Part shown: one piece after another, positions 17,033-26,113 of the stretch
How positions within the stretch are numbered: the first letter of the stretch is position 1
Layout: each line of letters opens with the position of its first letter
Assembly (NCBI RefSeq): GCF_001277175.1
Contig: NZ_CP012258.1
Coordinates: forward strand, 62,001-126,000
Direction of reading: 5' to 3'
Source: Cronobacter universalis NCTC 9529
GTDB taxonomy: Bacteria > Pseudomonadota > Gammaproteobacteria > Enterobacterales > Enterobacteriaceae
Length of the DNA: 64,000 nucleotides
Program-made: the position numbers and the translations under genes
The notes under the pieces: model-generated
What the model was told of the DNA's origin: nothing
The model's database searches: none
The model's input: only the letters and a program-made list of their open reading frames with translations

Positions 17033-17824
17033 TTAACCCGCGTTATTCAGACACGCCACATACTTTTCGCACGAGAGACGTACCCGCTCGCTGGCCCCGG
17101 CGGTGATTTCCCGGCCTTCAAACGCGCCCCAGAGCGTCGAGAATGTCACGCCTCGCAACCTGTCGATCATCGCGCTGACGGTCGCCGCCGGGAGCGGCAG
17201 CATATTCGGGTAACTCCACATAAAAGAGACGCTGTTCGCACCCGGCGTCACCTGCAAAATATCGCCGGTCAGCAGCAGGCCGTCGCCACGCGCGTCATGC
17301 AACACGGCGCCGCCCGCGAAATGCCCGCCCAGGCGTAGTAGCCGGATATCACCGGTAAGCGTTAGTTCGTCGCCCTCCCAGAGCCGGATAAACGGGCTCT
17401 CGCGCATGATCCACTCGCGGTCGCTGGCATGCAGGTAAACCGGCGCGTCAAAGGCGGCCGCCCAGTCCTGCATGGTGGTGTAAAAATGCGGATGCGAAAT
17501 GGCGACAGCCATCAACCCGCCGAGCGCGGAAACCAGGGTTTTGGTCGCGTCATCCAGCGTGGCGACGCAGTCCCAGAGAATATTTCCCTGCGGCGTGCGC
17601 AGCAGAAACGCGCGCTGGCCAATGGCGAAATCCGGTACGGTCCGGATGCTGAAAAGGTCGGGAGCATGCTGTTTCCACTTATTCGAATGGGAAGCGAGCA
17701 GGGCGTCGGCATCCACCCACTGCTGGCCCGTCACCGGCACAAACTGCCGCTCATCGTCGCAAATTTTGCACCGCGGCGGAGAGAACGCATAAGACGTGCC
17801 GCAGGCTTTACAGAGGGTGATCAC
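17033..17824 (-). CDS. Metallo-beta-lactamase-fold protein with N-terminal zinc ribbon
   Basis: 263 residues if started at GTG 17824, which has a GGAGG site five bases upstream; a longer frame to 17878 lacks one. The N-terminus has two Cys pairs (CKAC, CKIC), a likely zinc ribbon. The rest follows the MBL fold, with GGHFAGGAVLHD and LLTGDILQV as later metal-site motifs. The first motif reads SHPHFYTT instead of HxHxDH, so one metal site is altered. Similar proteins are annotated as hydrolases without a known substrate. It is monocistronic. Confidence 0.75.
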   Translation of the reverse strand: MITLCKACGTSYAFSPPRCKICDDERQFVPVTGQQWVDADALLASHSNKWKQHAPDLFSIRTVPDFAIGQRAFLLRTPQGNILWDCVATLDDATKTLVSALGGLMAVAISHPHFYTTMQDWAAAFDAPVYLHASDREWIMRESPFIRLWEGDELTLTGDIRLLRLGGHFAGGAVLHDARGDGLLLTGDILQVTPGANSVSFMWSYPNMLPLPAATVSAMIDRLRGVTFSTLWGAFEGREITAGASERVRLSCEKYVACLNNAG

Positions 17825-17999
17825 AATGGCCTCCAGGAGTGTACTGGCTATCGCCTTCTGACATAAACCATAGAGCAAACCGGTGTGATGAACATGTAAA
17901 AGCAGCCATTTTTATTCCCGCACAATTCACAGGCCATTTACTTAAATAAATTTAATATTTTGTGAATCATGGGCCTACGAAAAAGCGTATGAACAGCGC

Positions 18000-18027
18000 T
18001 AATTATTCATTGCCTGGCTGCCGATAT
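18000..18027 (+). promoter_or_regulatory. Candidate FliA (sigma28) promoter of the second chemoreceptor gene
   Basis: TAATTATT (18000-18007) and GCCGATAT (18020-18027) resemble the class III flagellar promoter, with 12 rather than 11 bp between them. It is 69 bp upstream of the ATG at 18097. Confidence 0.55.
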
Positions 18028-18096
18028 TCGTTGTGCCGGTTTGATTTAAGCACTGGCTCCATACAGCAAAAATAAGCATCACCGAGGAAACACTTC

Positions 18097-19755
18097 ATGT
18101 CCATTACACAACGTCTTATGCTGACGTTCTCACTACTCTCCGCCGCGCTGATCGCCATGGTGATCACATCGGTAGTGGTCGTCAGCAATTTTCAGGCACG
18201 GTTTCAGTACGTCCAGGAAAACACGCTTCCGTCGGTGCTTGATATCGGCAAAATGATTGATGGCAGTAATACATTGATTATCTGGCTCTATCGTCACCAG
18301 AATACGGCTGACGCGTCAGGTCAGGCCAGAATTGAAAAAGAGATCGATACGGTGCTTAACCGTATCACTACGCTGAACCAGTATTACCTGCAGAATGAAA
18401 CCTCAAACGAAGAAGACAGGCAGATTTCTGAAAGTATTGGCACTGTCATTCAGACAGTCCAGGCCCGCTTACCCGCGTTCCTTGAAAGCTCCCGTACGCA
18501 CGACAGCGCCACCGCGCTGGCGGCATTGCGCGATGATAATGGCGTCGGCGGCGCGGCGCGTCAGCTGATCGCCCTGTATCAGAAACAGCTCGGGGTTAAC
18601 GAAGCTGTCGGCAAAACGCTGCGTCAGGAAAATGATCGTTCCTATAATCAGACGCTCTGGGGGCTTATCGGCACCTCTGCGGCCGTCATCATTATCCTCG
18701 GCTTTTTCACGCTGAAGACCATTTTCGCTATCCGCAACCAGCTCAACAGCATGCGCCAGACGCTGGAAACCGCGAGCGAGCGTCTCGATCTCACGCTGCG
18801 CGCCGACGACTCGCGCAATGATGAAATTGGGCAGACGGCGAAAGCATATAACGCGCTGGCGGCCAATGTGGCTTCATCGCTCGCTGCCGTGGAATCGTCT
18901 GCGCAGTCGGTCAGTTCCGCCTCCGGGCAGATTTCAGCCGGTAACGAAGATCTCTCGTCGCGTACGGAAGAGCAGGCCGCCTCGCTGGAACAGACCGCCG
19001 CCAGCATGTCTGAGCTGAGCGAAACCGTGCGTCAGACCGCGGAAAACACCCAGCTTGCCAGCCAGCTGGCGAAAAACGCGCGCGATATCTCGGAAGACAG
19101 CCAGTCACGCGTCAACACTATGCTGAGCACCATGAGCAGCATTCGCGACAGCTCGTCGAAAATTACCGATATTATCGCCATGATCGAAGGCATTGCCTTC
19201 CAGACCAATATCCTGGCGCTTAACGCGGCGGTGGAAGCCGCGCGTGCGGGTGAGCAGGGCAGAGGCTTTGCCGTGGTCGCGGGCGAAGTTCGCACGCTGG
19301 CGCAGCGCTCATCGTCTTCCGCGCGTGAAATCAAAGAGCTGATTGAGAACTCGATGCAGTTCGTGGAAGCGGGTTCATCGCAGGCGGAAGGCGTTGGCCA
19401 GAACATCGGCAAGATGACCGAGGCCGTCCGTCAGGTAACGGATATTGTCGATGAAATTTCCGTGGCCGCTCAGGAGCAGGCGCAGGGCATTAATCAGGTT
19501 CATCTGGCCGTCAACCAGATGGATGATGTGACCCAGCAGAACGCCGCGCTGGTTGAGCAGGCATCGGCCGCCTCACAGTCGCTCATGGAGCAGGCCGCGT
19601 CCCTGAACCAGCTGGTCGGCGCGTTTACCATCGCCGCCAACAGCCACGCGAAAAGCGCGGCACGTCAGGCCGCCGCCCCGGTAACGCCGATCAAAACGCT
19701 GCGTCCGGTACCCGCCGCCGCGGCCGTATCGGATAACGACTGGCAGAGCTTCTGA
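18097..19755 (+). CDS. Methyl-accepting chemotaxis protein, four-helix-bundle sensor type
   Basis: 552 residues: membrane segment 1 (about 7-30), a helical periplasmic domain of some 160 residues, membrane segment 2 (about 190-210), HAMP, and a signalling domain with the conserved tip [20 protein letters not shown]. The C-terminus DNDWQSF fits the xWxxF pattern of the CheR/CheB tethering pentapeptide (NWETF in Tar/Tsr), so this is probably a fully adapting major-type receptor. The ligand cannot be read from the sequence. Start at 18097 has a GAGGAAA site upstream. Confidence 0.9.
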   Translation: MSITQRLMLTFSLLSAALIAMVITSVVVVSNFQARFQYVQENTLPSVLDIGKMIDGSNTLIIWLYRHQNTADASGQARIEKEIDTVLNRITTLNQYYLQNETSNEEDRQISESIGTVIQTVQARLPAFLESSRTHDSATALAALRDDNGVGGAARQLIALYQKQLGVNEAVGKTLRQENDRSYNQTLWGLIGTSAAVIIILGFFTLKTIFAIRNQLNSMRQTLETASERLDLTLRADDSRNDEIGQTAKAYNALAANVASSLAAVESSAQSVSSASGQISAGNEDLSSRTEEQAASLEQTAASMSELSETVRQTAENTQLASQLAKNARDISEDSQSRVNTMLSTMSSIRDSSSKITDIIAMIEGIAFQTNILALNAAVEAARAGEQGRGFAVVAGEVRTLAQRSSSSAREIKELIENSMQFVEAGSSQAEGVGQNIGKMTEAVRQVTDIVDEISVAAQEQAQGINQVHLAVNQMDDVTQQNAALVEQASAASQSLMEQAASLNQLVGAFTIAANSHAKSAARQAAAPVTPIKTLRPVPAAAAVSDNDWQSF

Positions 19756-19819
19756 TTCGCCGCCTTGATGGTATAAGCGGGTGATATAACAGCCCGGACT
19801 GCCGTTATCTTATAAGCCA

Positions 19820-19846
19820 CGCCCGGTACCTGTACCGGGCGTTTTT
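19820..19846 (+). terminator. Rho-independent terminator after the second chemoreceptor gene
   Basis: CGCCCGGTA pairs with TACCGGGCG around a short loop, followed by TTTTT. Confidence 0.9.
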
Positions 19847-19855
19847 ACAGGCTGG

Positions 19856-20131
19856 TTACCGATCATCCAGCGTATGATCGACCACAATCCCAAGCGTGCG
19901 TCGAATAACGTCCCCCATCGCCACATCTTTCGTCGTTTCAAGCTCGTCCAGCAGCTGCTGAATAATCGTTTTATGCGTCAGCGCCGCGCCGTCGGATACC
20001 ATGCTTTGCACGATCTGCCCAAGCAGGGCCGCCTCCTGCGCCAGTTTATCGCCGGCACGATGAAAGTAATCAGCGAGTGCCGCGTCAGGCAACGCGACGG
20101 ATATGGCAGTTTCAGACGTGATCGGGCTCAT
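19856..20131 (-). CDS. AriR/YmgB-family biofilm and acid-resistance regulator
   Basis: 91 residues from the ATG at 20131, which has AAGG eight bases upstream; an ATG five codons earlier (20146) has no site. ALADYFHRAGDKLAQEAALL and the ending DVIRRTLGIVVDHTLDD align closely with E. coli AriR (YmgB), a small helical dimeric protein tied to biofilm formation, acid resistance and the BluF/RcsB pathway. It acts in the cytoplasm. The E. coli ycgZ-ymgA-ariR-ymgC companions are absent here, so it is a lone member. Confidence 0.85.
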   Translation of the reverse strand: MSPITSETAISVALPDAALADYFHRAGDKLAQEAALLGQIVQSMVSDGAALTHKTIIQQLLDELETTKDVAMGDVIRRTLGIVVDHTLDDR

Positions 20132-20341
20132 CGGGGTCGCCTTCATGGTTAAGAAACAACATGCTGTGGTTCATCAGTACGATACTGATGAGGAAGTCGA
20201 AATTCTGTCATGCACGACTTAGCGCAACCGGCGCCGCGCCTGGTTCTGAATACTCTGAATAAAAGGCAGAGATAAAATCTGTAATGAATAAACAGGCGCT
20301 GCCGGACGTATACAGAGCATATTTCTCCGGAGTTATTCATC

Positions 20342-20908
20342 ATGAATCTTCCTGCGTGCGCTGTCATCCTGCTGGCCGCCTTTTTCTCTGCTTTTATTTC
20401 TGCCGCACCGGTCTCTTATGTCATCCTGCCGTCACACACTGTCGTGGCGCTATCGTGGCGTGCGTTCGGCGGGCTCTCGCAGGCGCAGATCCGTGGCGCG
20501 ACCGGCGACGTCACGCTCGATAACGACAATCAACACAACAGCCGGGTAAATGTCGTGATACCGCTGGCATCGCTTAACGCCTCAAACGATCTACTGACGT
20601 ACCAGATGAAAAGCCCGTTGTTTTTCGATGCCGCCCGCTACCGGGTGATTTCGTTTGTCAGCGATCGGGTGACCGCTGCCGGCAACGGGCGTCTTCAGGT
20701 GTCAGGAACGCTGGTCGTCAAAGGTATCCGCCGCCCGGTGGTGCTGGAGGTCACAGGCGGGCAGAACAGGTTCCTTCACCCGGCCGCGTCGCCACTGTCG
20801 CTGCGCGCGACGACGGCTATCTCCCGATCCGCCTTTGGTATGGGCGGGTTTTCCTCTTTCGTCGATGACCGCGTACAGATTGATATCCTGATCGCGGCGA
20901 AATCATAA
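20342..20908 (+). CDS. YceI-family periplasmic protein
   Basis: 188 residues with a signal peptide (MNLPACAVILLAAFFSAF, cleavage near SAA) followed by a YceI-type lipocalin-like barrel: an early SHTVVALSWRAFGG strand, a middle MKSPLFFDAARYRVISFVS motif and the late SAFGMGG loop. Family members bind isoprenoid-type lipids; E. coli YceI is base-induced and sits next to the cytochrome b561 gene yceJ. Here a b561 gene lies 1.4 kb away with a sigma/anti-sigma pair between, which suggests one regulon. GGAG stands nine bases ahead of the ATG. Confidence 0.85.
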   Translation: MNLPACAVILLAAFFSAFISAAPVSYVILPSHTVVALSWRAFGGLSQAQIRGATGDVTLDNDNQHNSRVNVVIPLASLNASNDLLTYQMKSPLFFDAARYRVISFVSDRVTAAGNGRLQVSGTLVVKGIRRPVVLEVTGGQNRFLHPAASPLSLRATTAISRSAFGMGGFSSFVDDRVQIDILIAAKS

Positions 20909-20922
20909 CAACGGGCAGAGGT

Positions 20923-21726
20923 TTACCGTGACGCCGCCAGCATATGCTTTAACTGGCGCGCCGTTTTCGCCAGCAGCGACGACGGATGACGCCCGATAAA
21001 GACAAACTGGTAACCGTGACGACGCCACCAGATCAGATTCATGCCGTGGCGGTTTTCTGCGAAAAAATCGGTATCGCTTTGCAACGCTTCGCGGGAGATA
21101 CAGAGCGCCATCGGGCCATATTCCGGATGCAGCCAGGCGACCTGCGCGATAGGCTGCGTGTCGTAACGCAGCATACGCACCATCTTCAGCTCCGCATCAT
21201 GCAGCGTGAGCTGATCCGCGCGCAGGGTAAGCGCCAGATCCTGTCCGGCACGCTGTAACCCCCGCGCAAGCGCGGCAGGGGAGGCATCGGCATCAAGCAG
21301 CGTTTCGGCGCTGTAGAGCGACATATACTGCGCTTCGAGATCGCGAATTTTTTCGCTGCCGTCAGGTAACGCCGCCGCTTTATTCAGCCAGTAGCCAAGC
21401 CCGGTCCCCAGCGTCATAAACCCTACGGAGGCCGCAATCAGCGCGCGACGGCTGATACCGGAAGCACGCTGGTTTTCAGCCTGCGTGGAGGCGGCGTCAT
21501 CAAGCCGCTGCTGCATCCGCGACAGCGGCGCGTCATCCAGCAGCGGGGCAAACGCCTGACGAAGGGCGCTGGTGTTTAACGATAACGCGCCGACGCGCCC
21601 GGTCAGCGCCGGATCTTCCGCCATCTGTGCCTGAAAACGCTGCGCATCGGTCTCATTCATCTCGCCGTCCAGCCAGGCGACAATGGCCTCATCGCTGTAA
21701 GGCGGCGTAAAAGTTTCGGATTTCAC
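20923..21726 (-). CDS. Anti-sigma factor, single membrane segment
   Basis: 267 residues starting at GTG 21726, which overlaps the TGA of the sigma gene (GTGA). The N-terminal 85 residues (SDEAIVAWLDGEMNETDAQRF) resemble the anti-sigma domain of the RskA/FecR-like type without the HxxxCxxC zinc motif. One membrane helix follows (RRALIAASVGFMTLGTGLGY, about 92-112), then a periplasmic domain of about 150 residues ending HMLAASR. It should hold the partner sigma factor at the membrane until a periplasmic signal is met. The signal is unknown. Confidence 0.8.
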   Translation of the reverse strand: MKSETFTPPYSDEAIVAWLDGEMNETDAQRFQAQMAEDPALTGRVGALSLNTSALRQAFAPLLDDAPLSRMQQRLDDAASTQAENQRASGISRRALIAASVGFMTLGTGLGYWLNKAAALPDGSEKIRDLEAQYMSLYSAETLLDADASPAALARGLQRAGQDLALTLRADQLTLHDAELKMVRMLRYDTQPIAQVAWLHPEYGPMALCISREALQSDTDFFAENRHGMNLIWWRRHGYQFVFIGRHPSSLLAKTARQLKHMLAASR

Positions 21727-22238
21727 ACTCGTCTCTCCTCAGCCACAGAGGGCGCGGCCAGCGTCCGGGATAAACTGGCTCGCGCCGTCGCCAGCCTGCT
21801 CATTACCGTGCCGACAGGCACTGACAGCGTCTGCGCCGCCTCCTGACAGGTAAAGCCTTCGACATACACCAGAAATACGGTATTGCGCTGGGCTTCGGGA
21901 AGCGCGCTGACATGGCGCATCACTTTATGGAAATACAGCCTGGCCTCATCCTGCGTACGGGTATCCGGCGCGATCAGTTCATCGCTGTCGATAAAGCCCT
22001 GTCCCTGGCGCACCCGACGCGCGCGCAAATCGGAGACCCAGATGGAATGCAGGATCGCAAACAGCCAGCTGTCCACACGAGTGCCGGGAATAAACTGCGC
22101 GCTTTTTTCGAGCGCGCGCAGACAGGTGGCCTGCACCAGCTCCTCTGCGGTATCGCGGTTACGTGAAAGCACCAGCCCATAGCGCCACAGGCGGCTCAGA
22201 TGGGCGGTAAGCTGCTGGCGAACATCGCTGGTGGTGAT
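21723..22238 (-). CDS. ECF RNA polymerase sigma factor, apparent ATC start
   Basis: The frame encodes sigma region 2 (RDTAEELVQATCLRALEKS, SWLFAILHSIWVSDLRARR) and region 4 (LPEAQRNTVFLVYVEGFTCQEAAQTL, PVGTVMSRLATARASL). The first ordinary start, GTG 22172, would remove conserved residues of region 2.1 (QLTAHLSRLWRYGL). The open frame extends 22 codons upstream to a TGA, with ATC at 22236-22238 standing seven bases after GAGGA, exactly where ATG would be expected, giving 171 residues. I therefore place the start at ATC. The protein is coupled to its anti-sigma factor and likely controls the adjacent b561 and YceI genes. Confidence 0.75.
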   Translation of the reverse strand: MTTSDVRQQLTAHLSRLWRYGLVLSRNRDTAEELVQATCLRALEKSAQFIPGTRVDSWLFAILHSIWVSDLRARRVRQGQGFIDSDELIAPDTRTQDEARLYFHKVMRHVSALPEAQRNTVFLVYVEGFTCQEAAQTLSVPVGTVMSRLATARASLSRTLAAPSVAEERRV

Positions 22239-22262
22239 TTTTCAGTCCTCAGCCGGAAGGGA

Positions 22263-22859
22263 TTATTTTTGATGCCCGTCGCCGGTGAACGCGCGGCCGG
22301 GCATCATACGCCGCAAGGTATCGTCTTTCAGCACATAATGATGCGCCAGCGCCGCCAGCGCGTGCATAAAGACCAGCGCGATAATCGCCCAGGCCACACC
22401 GTTATGCCATGTCGCAAGCGTGTGTTTTATCGCAGGATCGACGTTAAACCAGCCGGTGAGATCGATTATCCCGAAGAACGTAAACGGCTCGTGCTGCGCC
22501 CAGCGGAACAGAAATCCCAGCACAATTTGCGCCGCTAACAGCAGATACAGCGCGGCGTGTACGCTGCCGGCAAGAAATCGTGCGGCCGGAGACGTTGCTT
22601 CCCGGGACGGCGCGCGCCGCCCTGAAAAGCGCCAGGCCAGCCGTACGATAACAATGACCGTCAGTAAAATCCCACACGAGATATGCACCGCCTGGAGCCC
22701 TTTTCGCAGCGGCGTGCCGCGCTCCAGCCATTCCCAGATATGCGCGCTGGCAAAGAGAAAAAGCACGCCCGCCGCCGTCAGCCAGTGCAGCGACAGGGTA
22801 ACGCCATCGTAACGCCGGCGCGTTACAGAGAGATTCATTTCAGCCATGATAAAGTCCAT
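22263..22859 (-). CDS. Cytochrome b561 family protein
   Basis: 198 residues with four membrane helices and the haem-ligand histidines expected for bacterial di-haem b561: SLHWLTAAG, QAVHISCGI, LATWHNGVAW and FMHALAALAHHY. It moves electrons between the quinone pool and periplasmic or membrane acceptors. It lies 24 bp ahead of the sigma gene on the same strand, so the two are probably one transcript. A start at 22859 or at the ATG at 22847 (MAEMNLS) is possible; neither has a strong ribosome site. Confidence 0.85.
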   Translation of the reverse strand: MDFIMAEMNLSVTRRRYDGVTLSLHWLTAAGVLFLFASAHIWEWLERGTPLRKGLQAVHISCGILLTVIVIVRLAWRFSGRRAPSREATSPAARFLAGSVHAALYLLLAAQIVLGFLFRWAQHEPFTFFGIIDLTGWFNVDPAIKHTLATWHNGVAWAIIALVFMHALAALAHHYVLKDDTLRRMMPGRAFTGDGHQK

Positions 22860-23070
22860 CAGTCAGTCACTGACGGGTTAACGCATCAGTCACCGTTTCT
22901 ATTCGATATTTTTTGTTTTTTTATCATGCCCCGTAAGAGGGCCGGGATTCGCTCCGGCTTTCTGCACGGCTAAAATGTTCGATGAATCAAAACCGTAAAG
23001 GTATTCATGTACAAAATGTATTCCGCTCCGGTATGTTAGGCAGAGCGTGTCACCACGACAGGAGTCCACT

Positions 23071-23337
23071 ATGACCACGTTCGTCTTCTTTAAAAAAGGC
23101 AGCCAGCTTTTTGCGCTCGATAAAACCGATACCGAAAAAGCGTCACGGCTGAAAGCGAAAGGTTATGAAAAGCAGTTCGAAGAAATTGACGCGGCCGGGG
23201 CAGATCAGGCGCTAACGCGTTATGCGGATATCAAAAAAGAAGAGGAGATCGCGCCCTTCGCCTGGGCCAGTGGCGCGATTTTTTCCGGCGCGATCGTGGT
23301 GGTGCTGGCGCTGGCGGGCTATTTTTTCTCTCAGTAG
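23071..23337 (+). CDS. Small membrane-anchored protein, unknown function
   Basis: 88 residues from ATG 23071, which has CAGGAG six bases upstream. The N-terminal 60 residues are charged (MTTFVFFKKGSQLFALDKTD, ADIKKEEEIAPF) and the C-terminus is one membrane helix (AIFSGAIVVVLALAGYFFSQ). This is a tail-anchored layout with the N-terminus in the cytoplasm. I do not recognise a function. The phosphatase gene 25 bp downstream is probably co-transcribed. Confidence 0.65.
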   Translation: MTTFVFFKKGSQLFALDKTDTEKASRLKAKGYEKQFEEIDAAGADQALTRYADIKKEEEIAPFAWASGAIFSGAIVVVLALAGYFFSQ

Positions 23338-23362
23338 GTATCCCACCTGTGGAAAGGAAGAT

Positions 23363-23923
23363 ATGGAAATTATTCTGATGCGCCACGGCAGGCCTGATAT
23401 AGTCCGTTCAGACGCGCTCGGTTCCCGCGATATGCCAGGCTGGATAAGCCGTTATGACGAGGCCGATACGGGAACCGATTTACCGCCTGAGGCAAGCCGT
23501 GAGTTAGCAGCCAGGGCAGGCATTGTCATCAGCAGCGATTTACCCCGCGCGCTTTCTTCGCTAAAAGCCCTTGGTTGTGAGCCAGTGCAAATCGATGCGT
23601 TATACCGGGAGGCAGAACTGCCGGTGCATCACGTTGGCAGGCTACGTTTGTCGCCGCTGGCCTGGAGCGGCATCTTTCGCGTGTTATGGCTGTGCGGATT
23701 ATCAGGCCACGCTGAAACGCTGCGCACCGCAAAACAGCGCGCGGCGAAGGCGGCGGAGAATCTGGCAACGCTTGCCGGCAACACCCAAAACCCGGTGCTG
23801 CTGATGGGGCATGGCATGATGAATCGTTTAATTGCCCGAACGCTTATCCGTCACGGCTGGCGTGAAATCCGCAAACCGGATAAAGGCTACTGGGGGGCGG
23901 GGGTCTATCGTCGTGCGGACTAG
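23363..23923 (+). CDS. Histidine phosphatase superfamily protein
   Basis: 186 residues beginning MEIILMRHGRPD, with the catalytic RHG motif at 7-9 and the second histidine in LLMGHGMMNR. These are hallmarks of phosphoglycerate-mutase-like phosphatases, which use a phosphohistidine intermediate. AAGGAAG lies just upstream of the ATG. Substrate unknown; the middle part is diverged from SixA and CobC, the closest small members. Confidence 0.75.
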   Translation: MEIILMRHGRPDIVRSDALGSRDMPGWISRYDEADTGTDLPPEASRELAARAGIVISSDLPRALSSLKALGCEPVQIDALYREAELPVHHVGRLRLSPLAWSGIFRVLWLCGLSGHAETLRTAKQRAAKAAENLATLAGNTQNPVLLMGHGMMNRLIARTLIRHGWREIRKPDKGYWGAGVYRRAD

Positions 23924-23968
23924 CCAGGCTCATCTGTACGGGCCATTATTATTGCAGGTAAAAACACC

Positions 23969-24643
23969 ATGACTGTACAGCATTTACTGATTATTGGCGC
24001 ATCGCGCGGGATTGGCCGCGGCCTTGCCGGGGCGTTCGCTGACGCAGGCGCCGATGTGATTGCGACCGTGCGCGGGAAAAAGCGAGAGGACGCGCATCCG
24101 CGGATCACGACGCACATTGTGGATATGACCGACCCGGCGAGCTGCACCCGCCTTAAGGAAACACTCAGCGCGGTAACCTTCGACGCGCTGGTCGTCAACG
24201 CCGGTATTTTTGGCCCCGATCATCAGAGCGTGTCGCAAGCCACGCAAGATGAGATCGCCTCGTTATTCCTGACCAACGCCATCGCGCCGGTGCGCCTGGC
24301 GCAGGCGATGCTGCCGCAGGTCCGCGAAGGCGGCGTCATCGCCTTTATGTCCTCCGGTACCGCGAGCTTTACGAATAACGATACCGGCGATATGGCGCTG
24401 TACCGCGCCAGTAAAAGCGCGCTGAATTCGCTGGCGCGCTCGTTTGCCGTGACCGAAGCGCTGCCGGGAAAACGCAGCGTGCTGTTGCTGCACCCCGGCT
24501 GGGTACAAACCGATATGGGCGGCGAGCGCGCGCCGGTGACGGTGGATGAGAGCGCGGCAGGGCTGAAAGAGGTCATCAACGCCGCGCTGGATAATCCACA
24601 GTGCCGGTTTATCGATTATCTCGGGCGGGAGATTGCGCCGTAA
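23969..24643 (+). CDS. Short-chain dehydrogenase/reductase
   Basis: 224-residue classical SDR with cofactor motif GASRGIGRG (10-18), NAG motif (VVNAGIFGP) and the catalytic Ser ... YxxxK (MSSGTAS, YRASK). Oxidoreductase on a small carbonyl or alcohol; cofactor choice is probably NADP given Arg at the glycine-rich loop. Closest in shape to the CsgA/sniffer type of SDR. Stand-alone gene. Confidence 0.8.
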   Translation: MTVQHLLIIGASRGIGRGLAGAFADAGADVIATVRGKKREDAHPRITTHIVDMTDPASCTRLKETLSAVTFDALVVNAGIFGPDHQSVSQATQDEIASLFLTNAIAPVRLAQAMLPQVREGGVIAFMSSGTASFTNNDTGDMALYRASKSALNSLARSFAVTEALPGKRSVLLLHPGWVQTDMGGERAPVTVDESAAGLKEVINAALDNPQCRFIDYLGREIAP

Positions 24644-24672
24644 GGCGATATCCCCCATCGCGGGCGGCATTT

Positions 24673-25680
24673 TTAAAGCCGAATTTTACTCGCCGCGCGG
24701 CGCAGACGGGCATCGCCGCGACGGTCATATTTCTGGGTCGTTGTGACGCTCGCATGGCCCATCGCGTCACGCACCGTGATCAGATCTTCGCCGTTATCGA
24801 GCATCATGGAGGCGAACGTGCGGCGAAGATCGTGCGGCGCGCAGTCATCGATGCCGCACTGGGTGCGGCGTTCGTTCAGAATATGGTATACCGCCTGCGG
24901 GGTCAGACGTTCAGAGGTGACATCGTCACCGGCCCGAATGCGGGTGAACAGCGGGCCGGGATGCTCGCCGCGTATGGTGTCAGTCCAGTACCGGATCCGC
25001 TGCCAGACGGCGTCCGGCATAAACGCCAGCCGCTCTTTATTGCCTTTTCCGAGCACGCGCAGCGCCTGGTCTGACTCCAGGATGCTCTCATAGTCCAGCC
25101 CGACCACTTCCGAACGGCGCAATCCGCAGCCGAGCATTACGGCCAGCATGGCCGCGTCGCGCGGGCCTTTACAGCTTTTATCCTGCTCACAAAAAGCAAA
25201 CAGCGCGCCGACCTCTTCCGTTGTGAGCGCTCGCCCACGGGTGAGACGGCTGCCGCGCACGGCGCGCACCGCCAGGATCTGCTGATAGCTGTCGGTGTCC
25301 ATCAGCTTCATCATCCACGCCTCGCGGGCGGTGCCTTTCAGCGCGGAAAGATAGGTATTGATCGTGGCGGGCGCGCGGCCGGATGCCGAGAGCATCTCCA
25401 GCAGCCCCTGCACATGATGACGACGCAGGCTGCCCCAGGGGCAGTGCTGCAGAGTGCCTGCACCGAGCATCCCGGCCACAATGTGTAAAAACGATCGCAT
25501 GGTCTGCCGGCTCGCGGCAGAAGGCAGGCTTAAAAGGTACGCCATCGCCGGGTTGAGGGGCCGCGCCTCGCCACCCGCGGAAAGCGGCGTGGGGGCGCTG
25601 AACGCTGCGCCCGACAACGGGCCTGGCAGCAAAATGTCATCAGGCAGTCCGGTCATCATCACCCCATAAAATTCACGCAA
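24673..25680 (-). CDS. Tyrosine recombinase (site-specific integrase)
   Basis: 335 residues. A SAM-like core-binding domain (about 60-150, INTYLSALKGTAREAW) is followed by the catalytic domain with Arg I in GCGLRRSEVVGLDYE, HDLRRTFASMM (HxxR) and GHASVTTTQKYDRRG with the final Tyr. All tetrad residues are present, so it should be active. A start at the paired ATG near 25659 (MMTGLPDD) after GGGGTG is as likely as 25680. No phage gene, tRNA or excisionase is adjacent, so it is an orphan or a resident recombinase. Confidence 0.85.
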   Translation of the reverse strand: MREFYGVMMTGLPDDILLPGPLSGAAFSAPTPLSAGGEARPLNPAMAYLLSLPSAASRQTMRSFLHIVAGMLGAGTLQHCPWGSLRRHHVQGLLEMLSASGRAPATINTYLSALKGTAREAWMMKLMDTDSYQQILAVRAVRGSRLTRGRALTTEEVGALFAFCEQDKSCKGPRDAAMLAVMLGCGLRRSEVVGLDYESILESDQALRVLGKGNKERLAFMPDAVWQRIRYWTDTIRGEHPGPLFTRIRAGDDVTSERLTPQAVYHILNERRTQCGIDDCAPHDLRRTFASMMLDNGEDLITVRDAMGHASVTTTQKYDRRGDARLRRAASKIRL

Positions 25681-26113
25681 AAAGAACTCAGCGTCTCGTG
25701 AAAAGTAGCAGGATTATCCCCTGAAGCTCGCCTGACGGTAAAGCTACTTTTTCAAAGGTACATTTTAATAAGTAGCCATCATTATGCCCGGCGCGACAGG
25801 GAAATCACCGGCGTAGCTGTCAGAAAAGCGCGATGTCGCGTCATCCATTTAAACTATGACGCCGAACGTAGCGGTTATGATAGCGTGAAGCGGCAGGCGA
25901 AATTTTCACCGCTTACCAATACGTGTCGCCGCTAACCCGAGATGAAACTGAAGCAGGTTTAACGTGCTATCGATAACGGATTGTGGAATAGAATATTATT
26001 AAACGCCGGCTAAACGGCCGCAAAAATAATAAAGATGCATCTGTAATATAGATTCATGTATGATATACCGTCATTATTAAAATAGTCACACCATCAGGAA
26101 GGTTATCGTCAAT
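25681..26113. other. Intergenic region between the recombinase and a small membrane peptide
   Basis: About 430 bp upstream of the recombinase gene, AT-rich toward the right. I see no gene. The repeated word GTAGC/GCTAC around 25708-25780 (AAAGTAGCAG, AAAGCTACTTT, AAGTAGCC) could be recombinase arm sites but this is speculative. Confidence 0.35.
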
